In this document: positions 1-11,074 of the stretch, one piece after another
How the letters are laid out: each line of letters opens with the position of its first letter
How positions within the stretch are numbered: position 1 is the stretch's first letter
NCBI GenBank assembly: GCA_907165275.2
Contig: OU015649.1
Coordinates: 11,748,001 to 11,812,000, forward strand
From: Zygaena filipendulae
Lineage: Eukaryota > Arthropoda > Insecta > Lepidoptera > Zygaenidae
Direction of reading: 5' to 3'
DNA length: 64,000 nt
Notes under the pieces: generated by a model
The model's input: the letters and a program-made list of their open reading frames with translations, nothing else
The model's database searches: none
Told to the model about the DNA's origin: nothing
Position numbers and translations under genes: made by a program

Positions 1-430
1 AAAATTTTCGCAAACATATCTTAGTAATTGTTTGTTAAAGATAAAATATATATTTCGTAGAATATGGTTTTCTTAACGTAATTTCCCCAGAGAACTCCTG
101 TCATATAACTCTGTTAACTTACACTAATTTCAAGTGGAGCAGTATGCTCTTGCTCGAATACACCTCAGATTTATCTCACGACGAGCCGACACTAATTTAT
201 GTTAACGGTTAAATTAACGTTCAGAAATGGTTTTGTTATTTTTACGCTAAACTGAGTATAACTGAGTTTACCACGCGCGATATCTGCAATAATTTTTTGT
301 CATTTTGAAGTTGGCACTGAGCTCAACACTCGGTGCCTAAATACACGGAAAATACAAGAAGTAAATAAAACTGCTTTGCACTGTACTTATGAATTCTTTA
401 AATAAAACAGTAAAAGCTGTTTCCGAACCG
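1..430. other. intergenic, nothing recognised
   Basis: AT-rich sequence with no coding-like frame, no tRNA fold and no clear repeat boundary. I see nothing to annotate here. Confidence 0.4.
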
Positions 431-632
431 GCCCCCCTAGACAAATAAAGATTTAACAATCGTTAAAGCATAGAAAACTAAGTAACTAATCGTCATATTG
501 TCCCTTGGTCAGCCAATCAAAATTTTAGTTTCGCGTGACCGCGTGAAAACTGGAGTTTTTATTGGCTGACCAATTGATATGACGACTCTTTACTTAGCTA
601 ACGAATGTAGAATGACGATTTGACTAGGGGGG
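431..632. mobile_element. foldback MITE (about 202 bp)
   Basis: The ends are inverted copies (GCCCCCCTAG at 431 and CTAGGGGGGC at 632). The arms continue inwards with long matches, for example ATTGGCTGACCAAT-type sequence around the centre. This is a palindromic non-coding element. No target-site duplication is certain, so the superfamily is unknown. Confidence 0.6.
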
Positions 633-1540
633 CAAATTCTTTTTTACTGTTTTAAAGGTAGTCTCGAGGCATAATATACCGTCTTGACAGTGAATTTAAC
701 TGGTTTTCGATTAGCAGTATGGTTTAATCAGTAAATTATGTTACTGTTTTTTTTTAGATCGGTATAATTTATAGTACTTCTTTAGTTAGTAAGATTATTA
801 TTACGTATAGGTATCTAGTATAATTGTGAAAAGCAGTAAAACTGGTATCTCTTTTCAGTGTAGGTAACATATATATCTAATTATCTTTATAGTTTAAAAC
901 GCAATATAAATTTTACGTGCGCATTTAAATTTAGACATTTACCTGCTTTTGAAGCACTAAAGAGAAAACAAAGATCAAGAACAGAATACCAGCATACCTG
1001 TGTAATTAGTGATCACATGCAAGTATGGAATTCAAAGGTTAATTAACTTCTCGGAACCGATATACCTATACAAGAAGAGAAAATGAAATAAGTAATTAAT
1101 GTATCCTTCACGTCACTTACACGAGCACTGCGTATTAGGTAAATTGTAGAGTTAGGTACCTATATACATAGGTAGTTCGTCGTATATCGACAAAGTCTCG
1201 TGTTCTTGTTGGGATCTCAAAGCTATTAATCTTATATTAAAAGAAGTGTGCGGAAGAGGCACTTTTGAAGTTTATAAATGACTTTGCGTCTTTACTAGGT
1301 ACGAACTTCTTGGTCCGCCACCAGCTTCGATTCGCTACCATTTATTATATAAATCCAACTGGACTTAGAGTTTGAAGCCGTTTATGTAAATCGATGCTAA
1401 TGCGCTTAGTAGTTGGTCGTTTGGGGGCATCACAACTAAAACTTGGGTTTCGTCGCCGAATTCAGCTTTATATGTGACGTGTTTAACTGAACATACATAG
1501 TTGTAAATTTGCAGTATTTTGCGTATTTAAAACAAATCAT
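633..1540. other. intergenic, nothing recognised
   Basis: AT-rich with scattered stops in all frames. I see no gene, RNA fold or repeat boundary. Confidence 0.4.
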
Positions 1541-1735
1541 AATGACTGTGTGTAAAATATGTGAATGTGAGTTTATTTGTTTTTTGTTTGTTTCACGGCT
1601 AAACTACTTAACCGATCTTCATGAAATTTTGCATACACGTTGTCAGAGGTACAGGATATATATGGTACTTTTTATTCTAGAGCTCCCACGGCAATTTCGA
1701 AATTAACGCGCGTGAAACCGCGGGGAACAGCTAGT
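1541..1735 (+). mobile_element. Helitron-like non-autonomous repeat, 3' end CTAGT
   Basis: This copy runs from a GTGAGTTTATTTG start through the conserved core (GGCTAAACTACTTAACCGA, ATGAAATTTTGCATACACG) to GTGAAACCGCGGGGAACAGCTAGT. The GC-rich subterminal palindrome followed by CTAGT is the known 3' end of lepidopteran Helitron-like repeats. The 65-codon frame inside it is not a gene. Confidence 0.75.
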
Positions 1736-2781
1736 ATTAATTCGTAAGCCTGCAAGTCTTTTGCTCCCTTAATAATAAAAAATCGGTGCACTGCACTATT
1801 TTAGCTCGGGATTCGTTATTCTGAAATTCAAGGACCACTGAGGGCTGTATAACATGAGTATTAGGGGTCTACAGTTTCGTTACACAATTCATTCTTGAGA
1901 GGACTAGTTTTCTAAAATACATTTTATTGGTATCCACTCTTTGTTTTTTAGTTCCTTTGTACTGTTTTCCTACAATTCTACTTGAAGTTCGAAAGGGTCT
2001 GGAGTTTTTGAAATCGAGGCAAAAGTACGCAAAAACAACAGTTGAATGACGCGTAAAACTTGAAATTCCTTCAGAAACTTCTAATATAGCTATTAAGAAT
2101 ATCTCGACCAACAAATTGAGTGAATATAATACTATCAATCGATCATTCGAGTCGTTTAGAAGTTATATGTGTGCAAACGGACACACCACTCAAAATGAAT
2201 AACACTTTATTTTAATATTTATGTCCATATACTCTGTGGTAAATGTAAGCATAGAAGGTAATTTTGAGTGATGAGTAAAAGTATCACACATATTTTTATA
2301 CCTACTCTAATTATTATGAGTAATTCCAAGGTTTAACCGTTGAGGGAAAATATGTGAAAAAAGGTTAAAAGTTACTTTGATCCCTGTAAAATTAATCAAT
2401 CGTGTTGACATGAAAGAGCCGACGAACAGAGGGCAGTAAAAAATTTAATCAACGGACATACACTGACTAGCAAAATTTGATAAGGACAACAACCTGCAAA
2501 CAGAACGCAGTTTGTATTTTTAATTTAACATTTATAATAATATATTTTGACCCCAAAGATTGGATAAAATCCTATGAAAAAAATAAATAAGTGCTTGAAA
2601 TGTTTTTAAGATTGTAGTATTTTTTAATTAAAACGATTAAGATACACAGACTTAAAGTCCCAATACAACAGGATGAGATTAAATGTAGAGTTATTAAAAA
2701 TTACAACAAGAAAGATAACGTGACAAGAAGTGAGTGAAGGAGTGAAGGATTAGAAAAATATAAGAGAGACTATAAGCATTT
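1736..2781. other. intergenic, nothing recognised
   Basis: AT-rich. The 89-codon reading frame on the minus strand at 1869-2138 has no recognisable motif and no coding-like composition. Confidence 0.4.
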
Positions 2782-2819
2782 TTTAATGTCTCCATTGTCT
2801 GTACAATGGAGACATTAAA
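2782..2819. repeat. perfect short hairpin
   Basis: TTTAATGTCTCCATTGT and its exact reverse complement are separated by a 4-base loop (CTGT). It lies just outside the foldback element at 2833-3112. Its role is unknown. Confidence 0.7.
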
Positions 2820-2832
2820 CCTGTGCCTACTC

Positions 2833-3112
2833 TAAGGCGCAGGCTACATATAAATGGCGTCGGGTGCGGACATAACACGGGCGGCTTCCTATTCCATTAT
2901 CATGCAAAATGCATGGAAATAAAGCACAATTTAGGACATGCGGTATGTCGCTACTCGGATATGGTTATGAAGCGCCATTTCCGAGCAACGACATACCTAC
3001 CGTGTGTCAAATTATGCTTTATTTGCATGCATTTTATATGAAAATTGAATGGGATAGGAAGCCGCCCGTGCCATGTCCGCGCCCGACGCCATTTATATGT
3101 GGCCTACGCCTA
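2833..3112. mobile_element. foldback MITE (about 280 bp)
   Basis: Two arms of roughly 130 bp are reverse complements of each other. Shared blocks include ACATATAAATGGCGTCGGG, CGGGCGGCTTCCTAT and AAAATGCATG. Two short reading frames across it are artefacts of the palindrome. The superfamily is not determined because no target duplication is clear. Confidence 0.8.
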
Positions 3113-3582
3113 ACGCAAGTTTGTGCGCGTACGATAGTCCATCTCGTGGGCTCTGGATGTCGATTCACTATGACCGTAACGTTATTTTTGTAGTGTGTTA
3201 TACATGATAACGCGCTACAAAAGTCACAGGAGGTTGATCACACTAATTCGGAACGAATTTACCAAAACCGAACCACAACCAAAAATATAACGTTAGGTGT
3301 ATTTCGTACCACGCTGATTACTATTTTAACGATAGAAATTCAACTACTACCTATTGGAAAGATAATGTTGGTTGGTTTGAACGAAATTGAACATGAGTCG
3401 GGATTTAAAGAAAACTAAAATCAAACAACTTGCAATTCGTAGTTTTGTTTTAGTACATTCGTTTGGAAATAAAGCGATCATCCTCTAGAAAAGTGTTGGA
3501 AACTAGGTGTCTGGGATTAAATCCTCGAACTCTGAATAAGAATTGAGGGTAAGAGAGACTATTAATCCTACTAATATTATAA

Positions 3583-3792
3583 ACTAACTGTGCCCCGCGG
3601 TTTCACCCGCGTGAAAGGTTTTTATACAACAACTTTTTTTTTCTGACATCCGATTTCAATGAAACAAAGCCTTTATAGGCTACATATGTATGTAGCTCCA
3701 GGCTAAGCTTAATCTACCTGTGAAAACCGCATGAAAATCCGTTCAGTAGATTCAGAGATTATCGCGAACAGACAGACAGACAGACAGAAAAG
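3583..3792 (-). mobile_element. Helitron-like repeat, CAGACAGA-tailed type, reverse copy
   Basis: Reading on the plus strand it begins near AACTGTGCCCCGCGG and TTTCACCCGCG, has the core ATCCGTTCAGTAGATTCAGAG, and ends in a (CAGA)n run. This is the common lepidopteran repeat in reverse orientation, so its CTAGT-type 3' end lies at the left and is diverged. Confidence 0.65.
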
Positions 3793-3908
3793 TTTTTTAA
3801 AAACCATTATTTTGTGGTTGGTTACTGTTCTTTTATCGCTCCCTGTCAGTTTTTGTTAAAAATATTCAATGTACAGAATCGCGGATTCTACTCTTTTATT
3901 ATAGTATA

Positions 3909-4116
3909 GATATATAGATGTGAAAGTGTGGATGTTTGGATGTTTCGATTTTTGGATGTTTGGTACTCAATCACTCAAAAACGGTTGAACGGATTTGGAT
4001 GAAATTTGGCATGCACATTTTCTGGGGTACAGAGAAGGACACGGAGTACTTTTTATTCCAGAATTCCCGTGGGAACTCCAATATTACCGCAGATGAAACC
4101 ACGGGGCACAGCTAGT
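3909..4116 (+). mobile_element. Helitron-like non-autonomous repeat, 3' end CTAGT
   Basis: The core GAACGGATTTGGATGAAATT and the end GATGAAACCACGGGGCACAG followed by CTAGT match the other copies. There is a short GGATGTTTGGATGTTT-type tandem at its left. Confidence 0.7.
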
Positions 4117-5237
4117 AAATAATAATAATGGTTAGGAACTCACAATAGGTAGATATTTACCGTTTCTTCCTATTGTATCTAATTTATTTAAACGTCTGCT
4201 CTATTTCAATTTTGTTTACTAAGGGATGTACCTACTATGGCTGCGGCGAGGTGTGGCTTTACTAGCCGCAATAGGTTAGCTTGACCATCCCAACTGCGTT
4301 AGGTGCGGCGGAAATCGATCGCTGTTGTGATCCATTAAATTTTTTTATGATTTATTTCCCTTGGTCAGTTAAATTAAAAACATACGATTCAAAACGATAA
4401 GTTGATCCGTTCAATCGACCATAAAACAACGATTACAGTTTTAAAATGCATTTCAACCTCTAGTTACTAGGTTTTTATCGCACCCGAGAACTATTATATA
4501 CCAGTACAATAAATGTTCACATATTAAATCTGACGTGCGTACCTACATACGTATAAATACAATATAGTAGTTTTTGTCACTCTCTAGGCGACGGCAATAA
4601 AGAGTTCTTTGAAAAATTATGAGCTACAGTGTCCAGTTATTACACTGTCTCTACATCTATCTGTATAAATAAAGAAACAACTTGAATATAACTTGGTATG
4701 TCTAGGTATTAGACAGCTCACCTATATAAAACCTGGATAAAATCCGCACATAATATATTGATTGCTTTCACGGGAGTAAAACCGCGAACAACAACGAGTC
4801 TACAGTATATTTCACTCTAAAGTACCTAATTCATTGGAAACGCTTCTGAGCGCCATAACTCCATCTTAATTTTCCTCGGCGGTTAGTCGTTAACAATAAG
4901 TCTTCGCAACACGATTTATACAGAACGCGACAGAGCCTAATCCATCCAATTTTACAATGTCAAATTGTAAAGGATCTCTCGTACAACAAGGTAGGTACAA
5001 TGGCTCTCATTGAGTTTAATGACACTATTACTCATCAGGGCAGGGTACAACCTCACCATCGGAGTTATTATCGTCATTATTTCAACAACATGAATCGAGA
5101 ATGCCTTCAGCAACTCCTATAACGTTTAGCCATCATTTTATTTATGGAGCAATTCAGTATAAACTTTTAAACTTTTGCTATGTCTGTATCATTACAACAT
5201 AATATAAAACTTTGCATAATGTAGCTTTTATAAGTTT
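4117..5237. other. intergenic, nothing recognised
   Basis: There is no reading frame with coding character. A short GC-richer patch near 4225-4325 holds no recognisable motif. Confidence 0.4.
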
Positions 5238-5435
5238 ACTAGGTGTGCCCCGCGGTTTCACACGCGTGAGTTTCGGAATTCCCGCCGGAACTATTTTTTA
5301 TAAGATAAAAGTATAGCCTTATTTACTCCTTATAATATCGGCTATGTGCCAATGAAAGTCCCGTCAAAATCGATTCAGCCGTTTCAGAAATTAGCTGGAA
5401 TAAACAGACAGACAGACAAAAAGAAGATTTTATTA
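5238..5435 (-). mobile_element. Helitron-like repeat, CAGACAGA-tailed type, reverse copy
   Basis: It starts ACTAGGTGTGCCCCGCGG, has the palindromic GGAATTCCCGCC block and the core GTCCCGTCAAAATCGATTCA, and ends in a (CAGA)n run. It is the same family as the copies at 3583 and 16101. Confidence 0.7.
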
Positions 5436-6139
5436 TGTAAGTACCGTATAGACTTTCAATTCAATTCAATCCATTTACCTATGCTTTATTGCCCCAGAAG
5501 AGATAGTGAAAACTAAGACAGATAAAAAGTAAAGATAGAGCAAAAGGCGGCCTTATTGCTAGAGGCAATCTTTTCAAGGCAACCTATAGAGAGCTGTAGA
5601 TAGAAACCTGAAGCGGGTGCTGGGTGCACAACGTAATATTATATACTTGCATATTATGCATTTAGTGAAAAGCTTGTAATTTGGGAATTACAACACTAAA
5701 ATTTTATTTAAATGTATAGATTTATAGATAGCGTTAATGATTATACATAGATTGTCAACTTGGCTAAGGGGGCAGTTCTATGAGCATTGGGAGTGCGTAA
5801 ACGCGTTCGCGGAGGCGGGCGGTAGGTACCGCAATGTTTTTATTGCCTATCATCCATCACCCGCGGCATTGTCGTGGTGGCATTAGAGTTGGTAAAATAA
5901 TGTGTGCTGGGATCGATGGACCGGTGTACACGCGTCATAATGGCATATGGGCAGGAAGATAAGCCGTCAACGATGTGCGAACGTGAATCGGAAGAAAGCT
6001 TTTCAAAATTATCGTTTACCATAAATGCATGTGAGTAGGATTGTATAATTATAATACGTGTGATTATTTGTGAAACTTAACTCGGTCACGCCGCGCCCGA
6101 CGCTTACCTACTTCAAATCACGTATTATCTATATCTACT
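5436..6139. other. intergenic with a GC-rich patch
   Basis: Nothing is identified. The 5765-6000 interval is clearly richer in G+C than its surroundings and has several CG-containing words, so it could be a regulatory or first-exon region, but no splice or protein signal supports that. Confidence 0.3.
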
Positions 6140-6374
6140 TATACTAATATTATAAAGAGCAAAAGTTTGTGAGTTTATGGGTTTGTGAGTTTCTGACGTT
6201 GTAGGGGGTAATCTCTGGATCAAACTATTGCCTACTACAATCTTACAAACTCATATTAAGTTAGTGGGTTTGTGAATTGTGAGTTTGTGTTTTATAAGCA
6301 TTAAACATTGGACTTCATCTGCTATATTTATTATTTACGAATCTTTATTTGCGAAACTGTGGGCGAAAACTAGT
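6140..6374 (+). mobile_element. Helitron-like repeat (AGTTTGTGAGTTT subtype), 3' end CTAGT
   Basis: It opens with TACTAATATTATAAAGAGC and several GTTTGTGAGTTT units, and ends GAAACTGTGGGCGAAAACTAGT. It is the mirror image of the array at 43748-44215. Directly right of its end is a short reverse-oriented 3' end (6375 to about 6410), so two termini face each other tail to tail. Confidence 0.6.
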
Positions 6375-6852
6375 TGCTTTTGCCCACAGTTTCACTCGCG
6401 TTAATGTTGATTTTGTCAATCAATTTTCTATAATTAGCCTAGGCAATAGGATTTTTTCGTTATGAAAAGTAACTTATGTTTTCTTCTTTACCCCTATACC
6501 CTTAGGTATTTAAGTCACAGAAGTGTAAAACAAAAATTAAAATTGGCATTAATAATATCTATAAAAATAAGCATAATACTTATTTTACAAGTGATAATAT
6601 AAAAAAAAAATCCACTCGAAAAACTTTTTAAAATCTTTTTATACTCAAATACCTACATGATATGCTATCGTAATAAGTTCACAAACACGGTCCAGCAGCG
6701 AGATGCATAGTTAGCAGCAGTGGGTATGCAAATAACATCTAAATCGCCAAACGAAGCATAAAATGCATCGTACATAGTGGAGCGTGAAATAACTAGTCTG
6801 CAGGGCGCAGTGAAAATCAATAGTGACGTGCCACCGCACCCGTCCAGCTAGT

Positions 6853-7008
6853 TATAAATAACCGTTACTTACGGCCATCACTATCTGTTTGCTATCCACA
6901 GCAGGGTGTGCTAGTTGCCTCTGGAATTTTGTGGACATCAATTAATTAATTAGACGTTGTTAACGGAAGGAACCTTGTTTGTTCGCACTTAAATATACAT
7001 CTACGTAA
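6853..7008 (+). promoter_or_regulatory. possible core promoter and 5' leader
   Basis: TATAAATA at 6853-6860 is followed about 25-35 bases later by pyrimidine-rich initiator-like sequence (CATCACTATCTG) and a leader free of repeats. An ATG at 7009 opens a hydrophobic start (MNIIIMVIVW), with a weak GTAACT donor nearby. It could be a first exon of a gene whose other exons lie elsewhere, possibly even the lectin gene downstream, but nothing confirms it. Confidence 0.2.
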
Positions 7009-7751
7009 ATGAACATCATTATTATGGTTATCGTTTGGGAATTGGAAGTAACTAAATACATTAAGGCGTGTAGTTGTTTCTATACGCTTTGGCACATCTG
7101 CCAATTAATGTTACTATCAAGTAAAGATAAGTACTTCATTAGTCTTCGATATAAAAAAGATAAACATCTAAGAAGAAAAATTGGATTTTGTACCTACATG
7201 TAAAGAAAGTTCTAAATTTGCAGTTAAACACGTGAGAGCACAAGCTTTTATAAATAAGAAGTACATACCTACTCCCTTTACGCGAATAAATAAAATGTTA
7301 CGCTCATTGTAGACATCATACGCGTCACTTCTGGTCAACTTCATAAGCGTCACTTTCGTTGCAAGTAAAAAGTATACTCTTAAAATGCCAGAAGAAATAT
7401 TATAAGTTCAAAATTGATGTGATAAGAGTACAACTACCTACATCTTAACAAATTATCACTGTCGGTCCCTCTTAATATAAAGTACCTAGGTGCGTAATTT
7501 ATACTAGTAACAGACGACCCAACTTGGTTGGATCCAACCGCCCGACCACGACCAAATCGGAACGTGTATAGGGTAGTTGGTCCAACATAATTATTATTAA
7601 TACCGGTTGGACGTGGTCGGCTCGCCGACGCACCCGACCAGCCAACCGTCCAACTAAATTGGTACGTGTGGAGGCAAACGATCCAACCGATGTGTCTCAG
7701 TCGCATTCGAAACGCCGCCGAGCGCTGACGAAAAGTAGGTAAAAAGTAGAA

Positions 7752-7812
7752 ACCATCGAAATGATAAGTACTACGTACAACTTACAACTACGTAATACTT
7801 ATTATTTCGATG
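7752..7812. repeat. imperfect hairpin
   Basis: ATCGAAATGATAAGTACTAC and a near reverse complement (TAATACTTATTATTTCGAT) flank a short loop. It lies inside the element at 7503-8960, between its left arm and the nested MITE. Confidence 0.55.
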
Positions 7813-7830
7813 TTAAAAACAAACTTAATA

Positions 7831-8350
7831 TACACACCGGCAGAATTAGCGGAACATAAAAAGGCAGAGTATAGAAATAATTACATATATATATTAAAAC
7901 AAATAATAATTAGACGTGAAGTAATAAATTAATAATATACATCTTTTAACACTTTAAAAGTTTGTAATTAAATTATTAAATTTTATTTAAAATAATAATA
8001 AAAAATAACACTTTTTCTCTAATTTGTGGGCACACAAATAATGTTGCAAATTAAAGATTAGGTACTGTGATTTTAACACTAAATAAATGAACGATAAATA
8101 ACGTGTGTTTCCCCCCTACGTCATTCAACTTTTATTTGCAACATTGTCTGTGTTCTCACAAACTAGAGATTTTTTTTTTTATTTTGATTACTTTTAATAA
8201 AATTTAACTAAAAACTTCTTAAAGTCGATGTTATAAGATGCATATTAGTTTATTACTTCATGCCTGATAATAATTTGTTTTAATATATGTATATACGTAA
8301 TTATTTCTATACTCTGCCTTTTTATGTTCCGCTAATTCTGCCGGTGTGTA
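7831..8350. mobile_element. nested foldback MITE, probable TA target
   Basis: The arms are reverse complements (TACACACCGGCAGAATTAGC at 7831 and its complement ending at 8350) and continue through a block reading AAAAAGGCAGAGTATAGAAA. Removing the element with one TA restores TTAATATATAAATCACGTG, the 5' start seen in intact Helitron copies at 42073 and 42329. That shows the insertion site and implies a TA duplication. Confidence 0.75.
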
Positions 8351-8630
8351 TATAAATCACGTGTCACGCTGTTTGTCCGCGATGGACTCCCAAACTACTG
8401 AACTAATTTTGATAAAATTTTGTAACCTTTTATAATATGGTCAAACTTAAAAGGTAGGATAGTTTTTATCGCGGAATTCCCGCGGGAACTGCGGCACTAA
8501 TGCGGGGAACAGTTAATCACTGTGAACTACTGTCACGGGTACAAAGAAGGACATAGAGTACCTACTATTTCCCGGAATTCCTGCGGGAACTCCGAAATTA
8601 CGGTGGATGAAATCGCGGGGGACAGCTAGT
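8351..8630 (+). mobile_element. Helitron-like repeat (AAATCACGTG subtype), 3' end CTAGT
   Basis: It starts TATAAATCACGTGTCACGC, has the core GTTTGTCCGCGATGGACTCC and two GAATTCC palindromic blocks, and ends GGGGGACAGCTAGT. Its extreme 5' bases lie left of the MITE at 7831. Equivalent copies are at 42073-42328, 42329-42556 and, reversed, 43391-43684. Confidence 0.75.
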
Positions 8631-8660
8631 ATTATTATAAATAAGTACGACGCGACGACG

Positions 8661-8855
8661 ATGGAGCAAAACTCTGAACGCGACATAACTGTGAAGTTAT
8701 TAGAACTATATAAAGACTTTCCCTGTTTGTGGGATTTAACAAATAAAGATTACTTTAATAAAGAAATGAGAAATCAAGCTTATACAATTTTGTTTGAAAG
8801 TTTTAAGAGCAGGCGGCATGACGTCCGTACCCTTCTTCAGTGCATAGGCAAATGA
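8661..8855 (+). pseudogene. MADF-domain protein fragment
   Basis: Translation from the ATG at 8661 gives 64 residues. They show the MADF signature: LLELYKDFPCLWD, then KDYFNKEMRNQAY and a following helix. MADF is a Myb/SANT-like DNA-binding domain of about 80-90 residues, so this copy is cut before its end by a stop at 8853-8855, where the transposon's right arm begins. It is probably the DNA-binding accessory gene of the surrounding element. A live host gene is unlikely given its nesting and size. Confidence 0.6.
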
Positions 8856-9319
8856 CGGTTGGATGCCCAACCGTCGGTACGTCTGTAGCAATGTCGGACC
8901 GGTTGGCACGACGGCGGTAATTTCGTTGGATCCAACCAAGTTGGGTCGTCTGTTACTAGTTTTAATTTTGGTTTATGTTGTACCTAATCTCCAACAATCA
9001 ATTGTTATTTTGCGGAAAGAAATTACGTACGAGACAAAGCTTGACATGGGACAGCTCGGCCATAGCACGCCGCCGTGTTGCCAATTTTCCAGACATCGGA
9101 CGACAGACACTCGATACTCAATATCGAACATGACATCGTACACAAATAACGCGCACCCTCACTTAATTGATGTCACCGTAGGTACATACACTTTTGCGAT
9201 ATTAATTTGGTTGTATCAACTAGCACGTTATACTTACAGAGGGTTAAGTAGGTATATAACATTATTTAACAAAACTCTCTGGATTCGCTGGGTAATGGAA
9301 CTAGAAACAGTAGGTAGAT

Positions 9320-9581
9320 AAACTACCTGCTGATATAAAAAATGTAAACTCATTTAACGTATTTAAAAAAACATTGTCACAATATGTTTTAAAAAATCAG
9401 GCGCTTTTTAGCTGAGATTGTTATAACGTAGTGATTATATTATGATCTTTGATTATTATACGTTAATGAGATTTCTACCCATTACTAATGCGACGACTTT
9501 GTTAATGTCTTAGACTTTTATTAATATTCTCATGTAAGCGATTTTTATCTTTTTTTGAGAATAAATTCTTTAAACCTTTAT
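9320..9581 (+). pseudogene. 3' end of a LINE retrotransposon
   Basis: In one frame from about 9320 the sequence reads KLPADIKNVNSFNVFKKTL followed by SQYVLKNQ and a stop. This is the conserved C-terminus of CR1/Jockey-type reverse transcriptases (LP..I....S...FK..L). A short untranslated region and an AATAAATTCTTTAAACC tail follow. Upstream sequence is out of frame, so only a 5'-truncated fragment remains. Confidence 0.6.
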
Positions 9582-10769
9582 CGCGTAAATGGATTGCAAT
9601 AAAGAGAAAACTAAAAAGTTGCCGTGTTTGTAGGTCCCTGAACGCATGTTATTGATAAGTTCAATGACCTCATAATGTTCGTTTTTCAAATAATTTTAAC
9701 GACTCAAGGGTAGAAGGGTGCATAGTTGGTTTTGATACATTATTGTTACTCTGTTAGTCAAAACGCCAATGGTTTTTAAAAACGATGTCATATACCTATT
9801 GACGGAATATATTTATGATGTCTTTTAACTTTACCTTTTTTAATAGATGATACATGTATATTAAGGTAACTATTAAATAAATAAAAAAGTGTGTATAAAC
9901 CTACAAAAAATGTCCGATAAATATAAATTCAGGTAGGTACAAAATGACGAACGATTGGCCGTCGGAATGCGAAAAATATCTCGAGACCTTATAAATCTCG
10001 GGAAGTTAAAAGGTCGAACTGTAATGCGAAATTACATAAGAGTACAAATAACTCGTAGGTCGAATTTACCTAAGCTCTCCCTTTAATCTCATCGAGGGGC
10101 TTCTCGTTTTGTTATTAACTTTTGTGTATATTTGAGAACCAATTATGTTCTAATGGAGGAGTTTTCGCCCGCGGCTATTATATTGGGGGGAACAAAATTT
10201 TAATTGTTGTTAGTTGGATATCGAGTTTTGCAGTTGAAAATATCTCTTTGATATCTCTTTACAATTTTGGAATAGGTACCTACAAACTGTAGGTATATTT
10301 AAAGTCGCGCGAATATTGCAAAACCATGTTCGCGCAGAGGCGTTTAATTGACGTAGTTACTGCTATAGTCTCTTTTGTTTAAAAACAAACAAACAATTTT
10401 ACGAATAAACAATCTGAATTAAAGTTTTTAGATTTTCGCGTTATGAGCACATTATATTATTATGGTCAGCCTGTGACCAAGGCGTGATGCAACTCAGCCG
10501 AAACGTCAGGCAAAGAAGGTAATAAAAAACATCGCGTTCAAGTCCCGCGTAATTTTCATAATATAATAAACAATCTGAATGTTTATCTATCAACAAAAAA
10601 ATCAGCTCTTGGTCAAAATAATGTCATCACGGACTTATATAAGGTATAATTGATGTCATTAAGATGACCGGCGAAGTGACGTCTAAAGGCAAACACCCAT
10701 AATCAGGGTAAACGCTAATATTCATCATAATTAGGTATAATAATATAGATAGTAGATAAATATTACATA
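9582..10769. other. intergenic, nothing recognised
   Basis: AT-rich. There is no coding frame above background and no clear repeat end. Confidence 0.4.
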
Positions 10770-10850
10770 TTTACCCTGACGCATAAATCGAACCCGCGAC
10801 CCTAGCGTAGCAGTCGTTTGCCAACCACGAGAGCAACGGTGCTGTACATA
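10770..10850 (-). repeat. possible tRNA-derived SINE relic
   Basis: CCCTGACGCATAAATCGAAC followed by CCGCGACC resembles, on the minus strand, a Pol III B box (GGTTCGAAT-like). CAGTCGTTTGCCAACCAC follows it. A similar order of words occurs at 17140-17262. No full cloverleaf can be drawn. Confidence 0.3.
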
Positions 10851-10884
10851 CAATACAAGAATTTTATTACCCTTATCTAATCCT

Positions 10885-11074
10885 TACTATTATAAATGTG
10901 AAATTAAGTTTGTTTGTTAGTTTGTTACGCTATCTCGCCTCAATGGCTCAACCTATCAGCATGTTTTGCATACACGTTTTCAGGGGCACAGAGAAGGACA
11001 TTAGGGTACTTTTACCCCAGAATTCCTGCGGGAACTCCGAAATTACGTGGGCGAAACCGCGGGGAACAGCTAGT
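10885..11074 (+). mobile_element. Helitron-like non-autonomous repeat, 3' end CTAGT
   Basis: It begins TTACTATTATAAATGTGAAA followed by GTTTGTTTGTTAG, and has the core ACACGTTTTCAGGGGCACAG. It ends GCGAAACCGCGGGGAACAGC followed by TAGT. Confidence 0.75.

Larger units (their letters stand above)
7503..8960. mobile_element. TIR transposon relic carrying a MADF fragment
   Basis: The outer ends are inverted repeats of about 36 bp (ACTAGTAACAGACGACCC at 7503, and its reverse complement ending at 8960). They include the palindrome GGTTGGATCCAACC, and GGTTGG/CCAAC words recur in both subterminal regions. Inside are a truncated MADF reading frame (8661-8855), a MITE (7831-8350) and a Helitron copy ending at 8630. 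MADF/Myb-type partners are known from PIF/Harbinger elements, so that class is my guess; no transposase is left. Confidence 0.6.

Noticed and set aside
8863..9321. Open plus-strand frame of 152 codons
   Set aside because: It starts inside the inverted-repeat arm of the element at 7503-8960, crosses its boundary and runs into a LINE fragment in another frame. No domain is seen.
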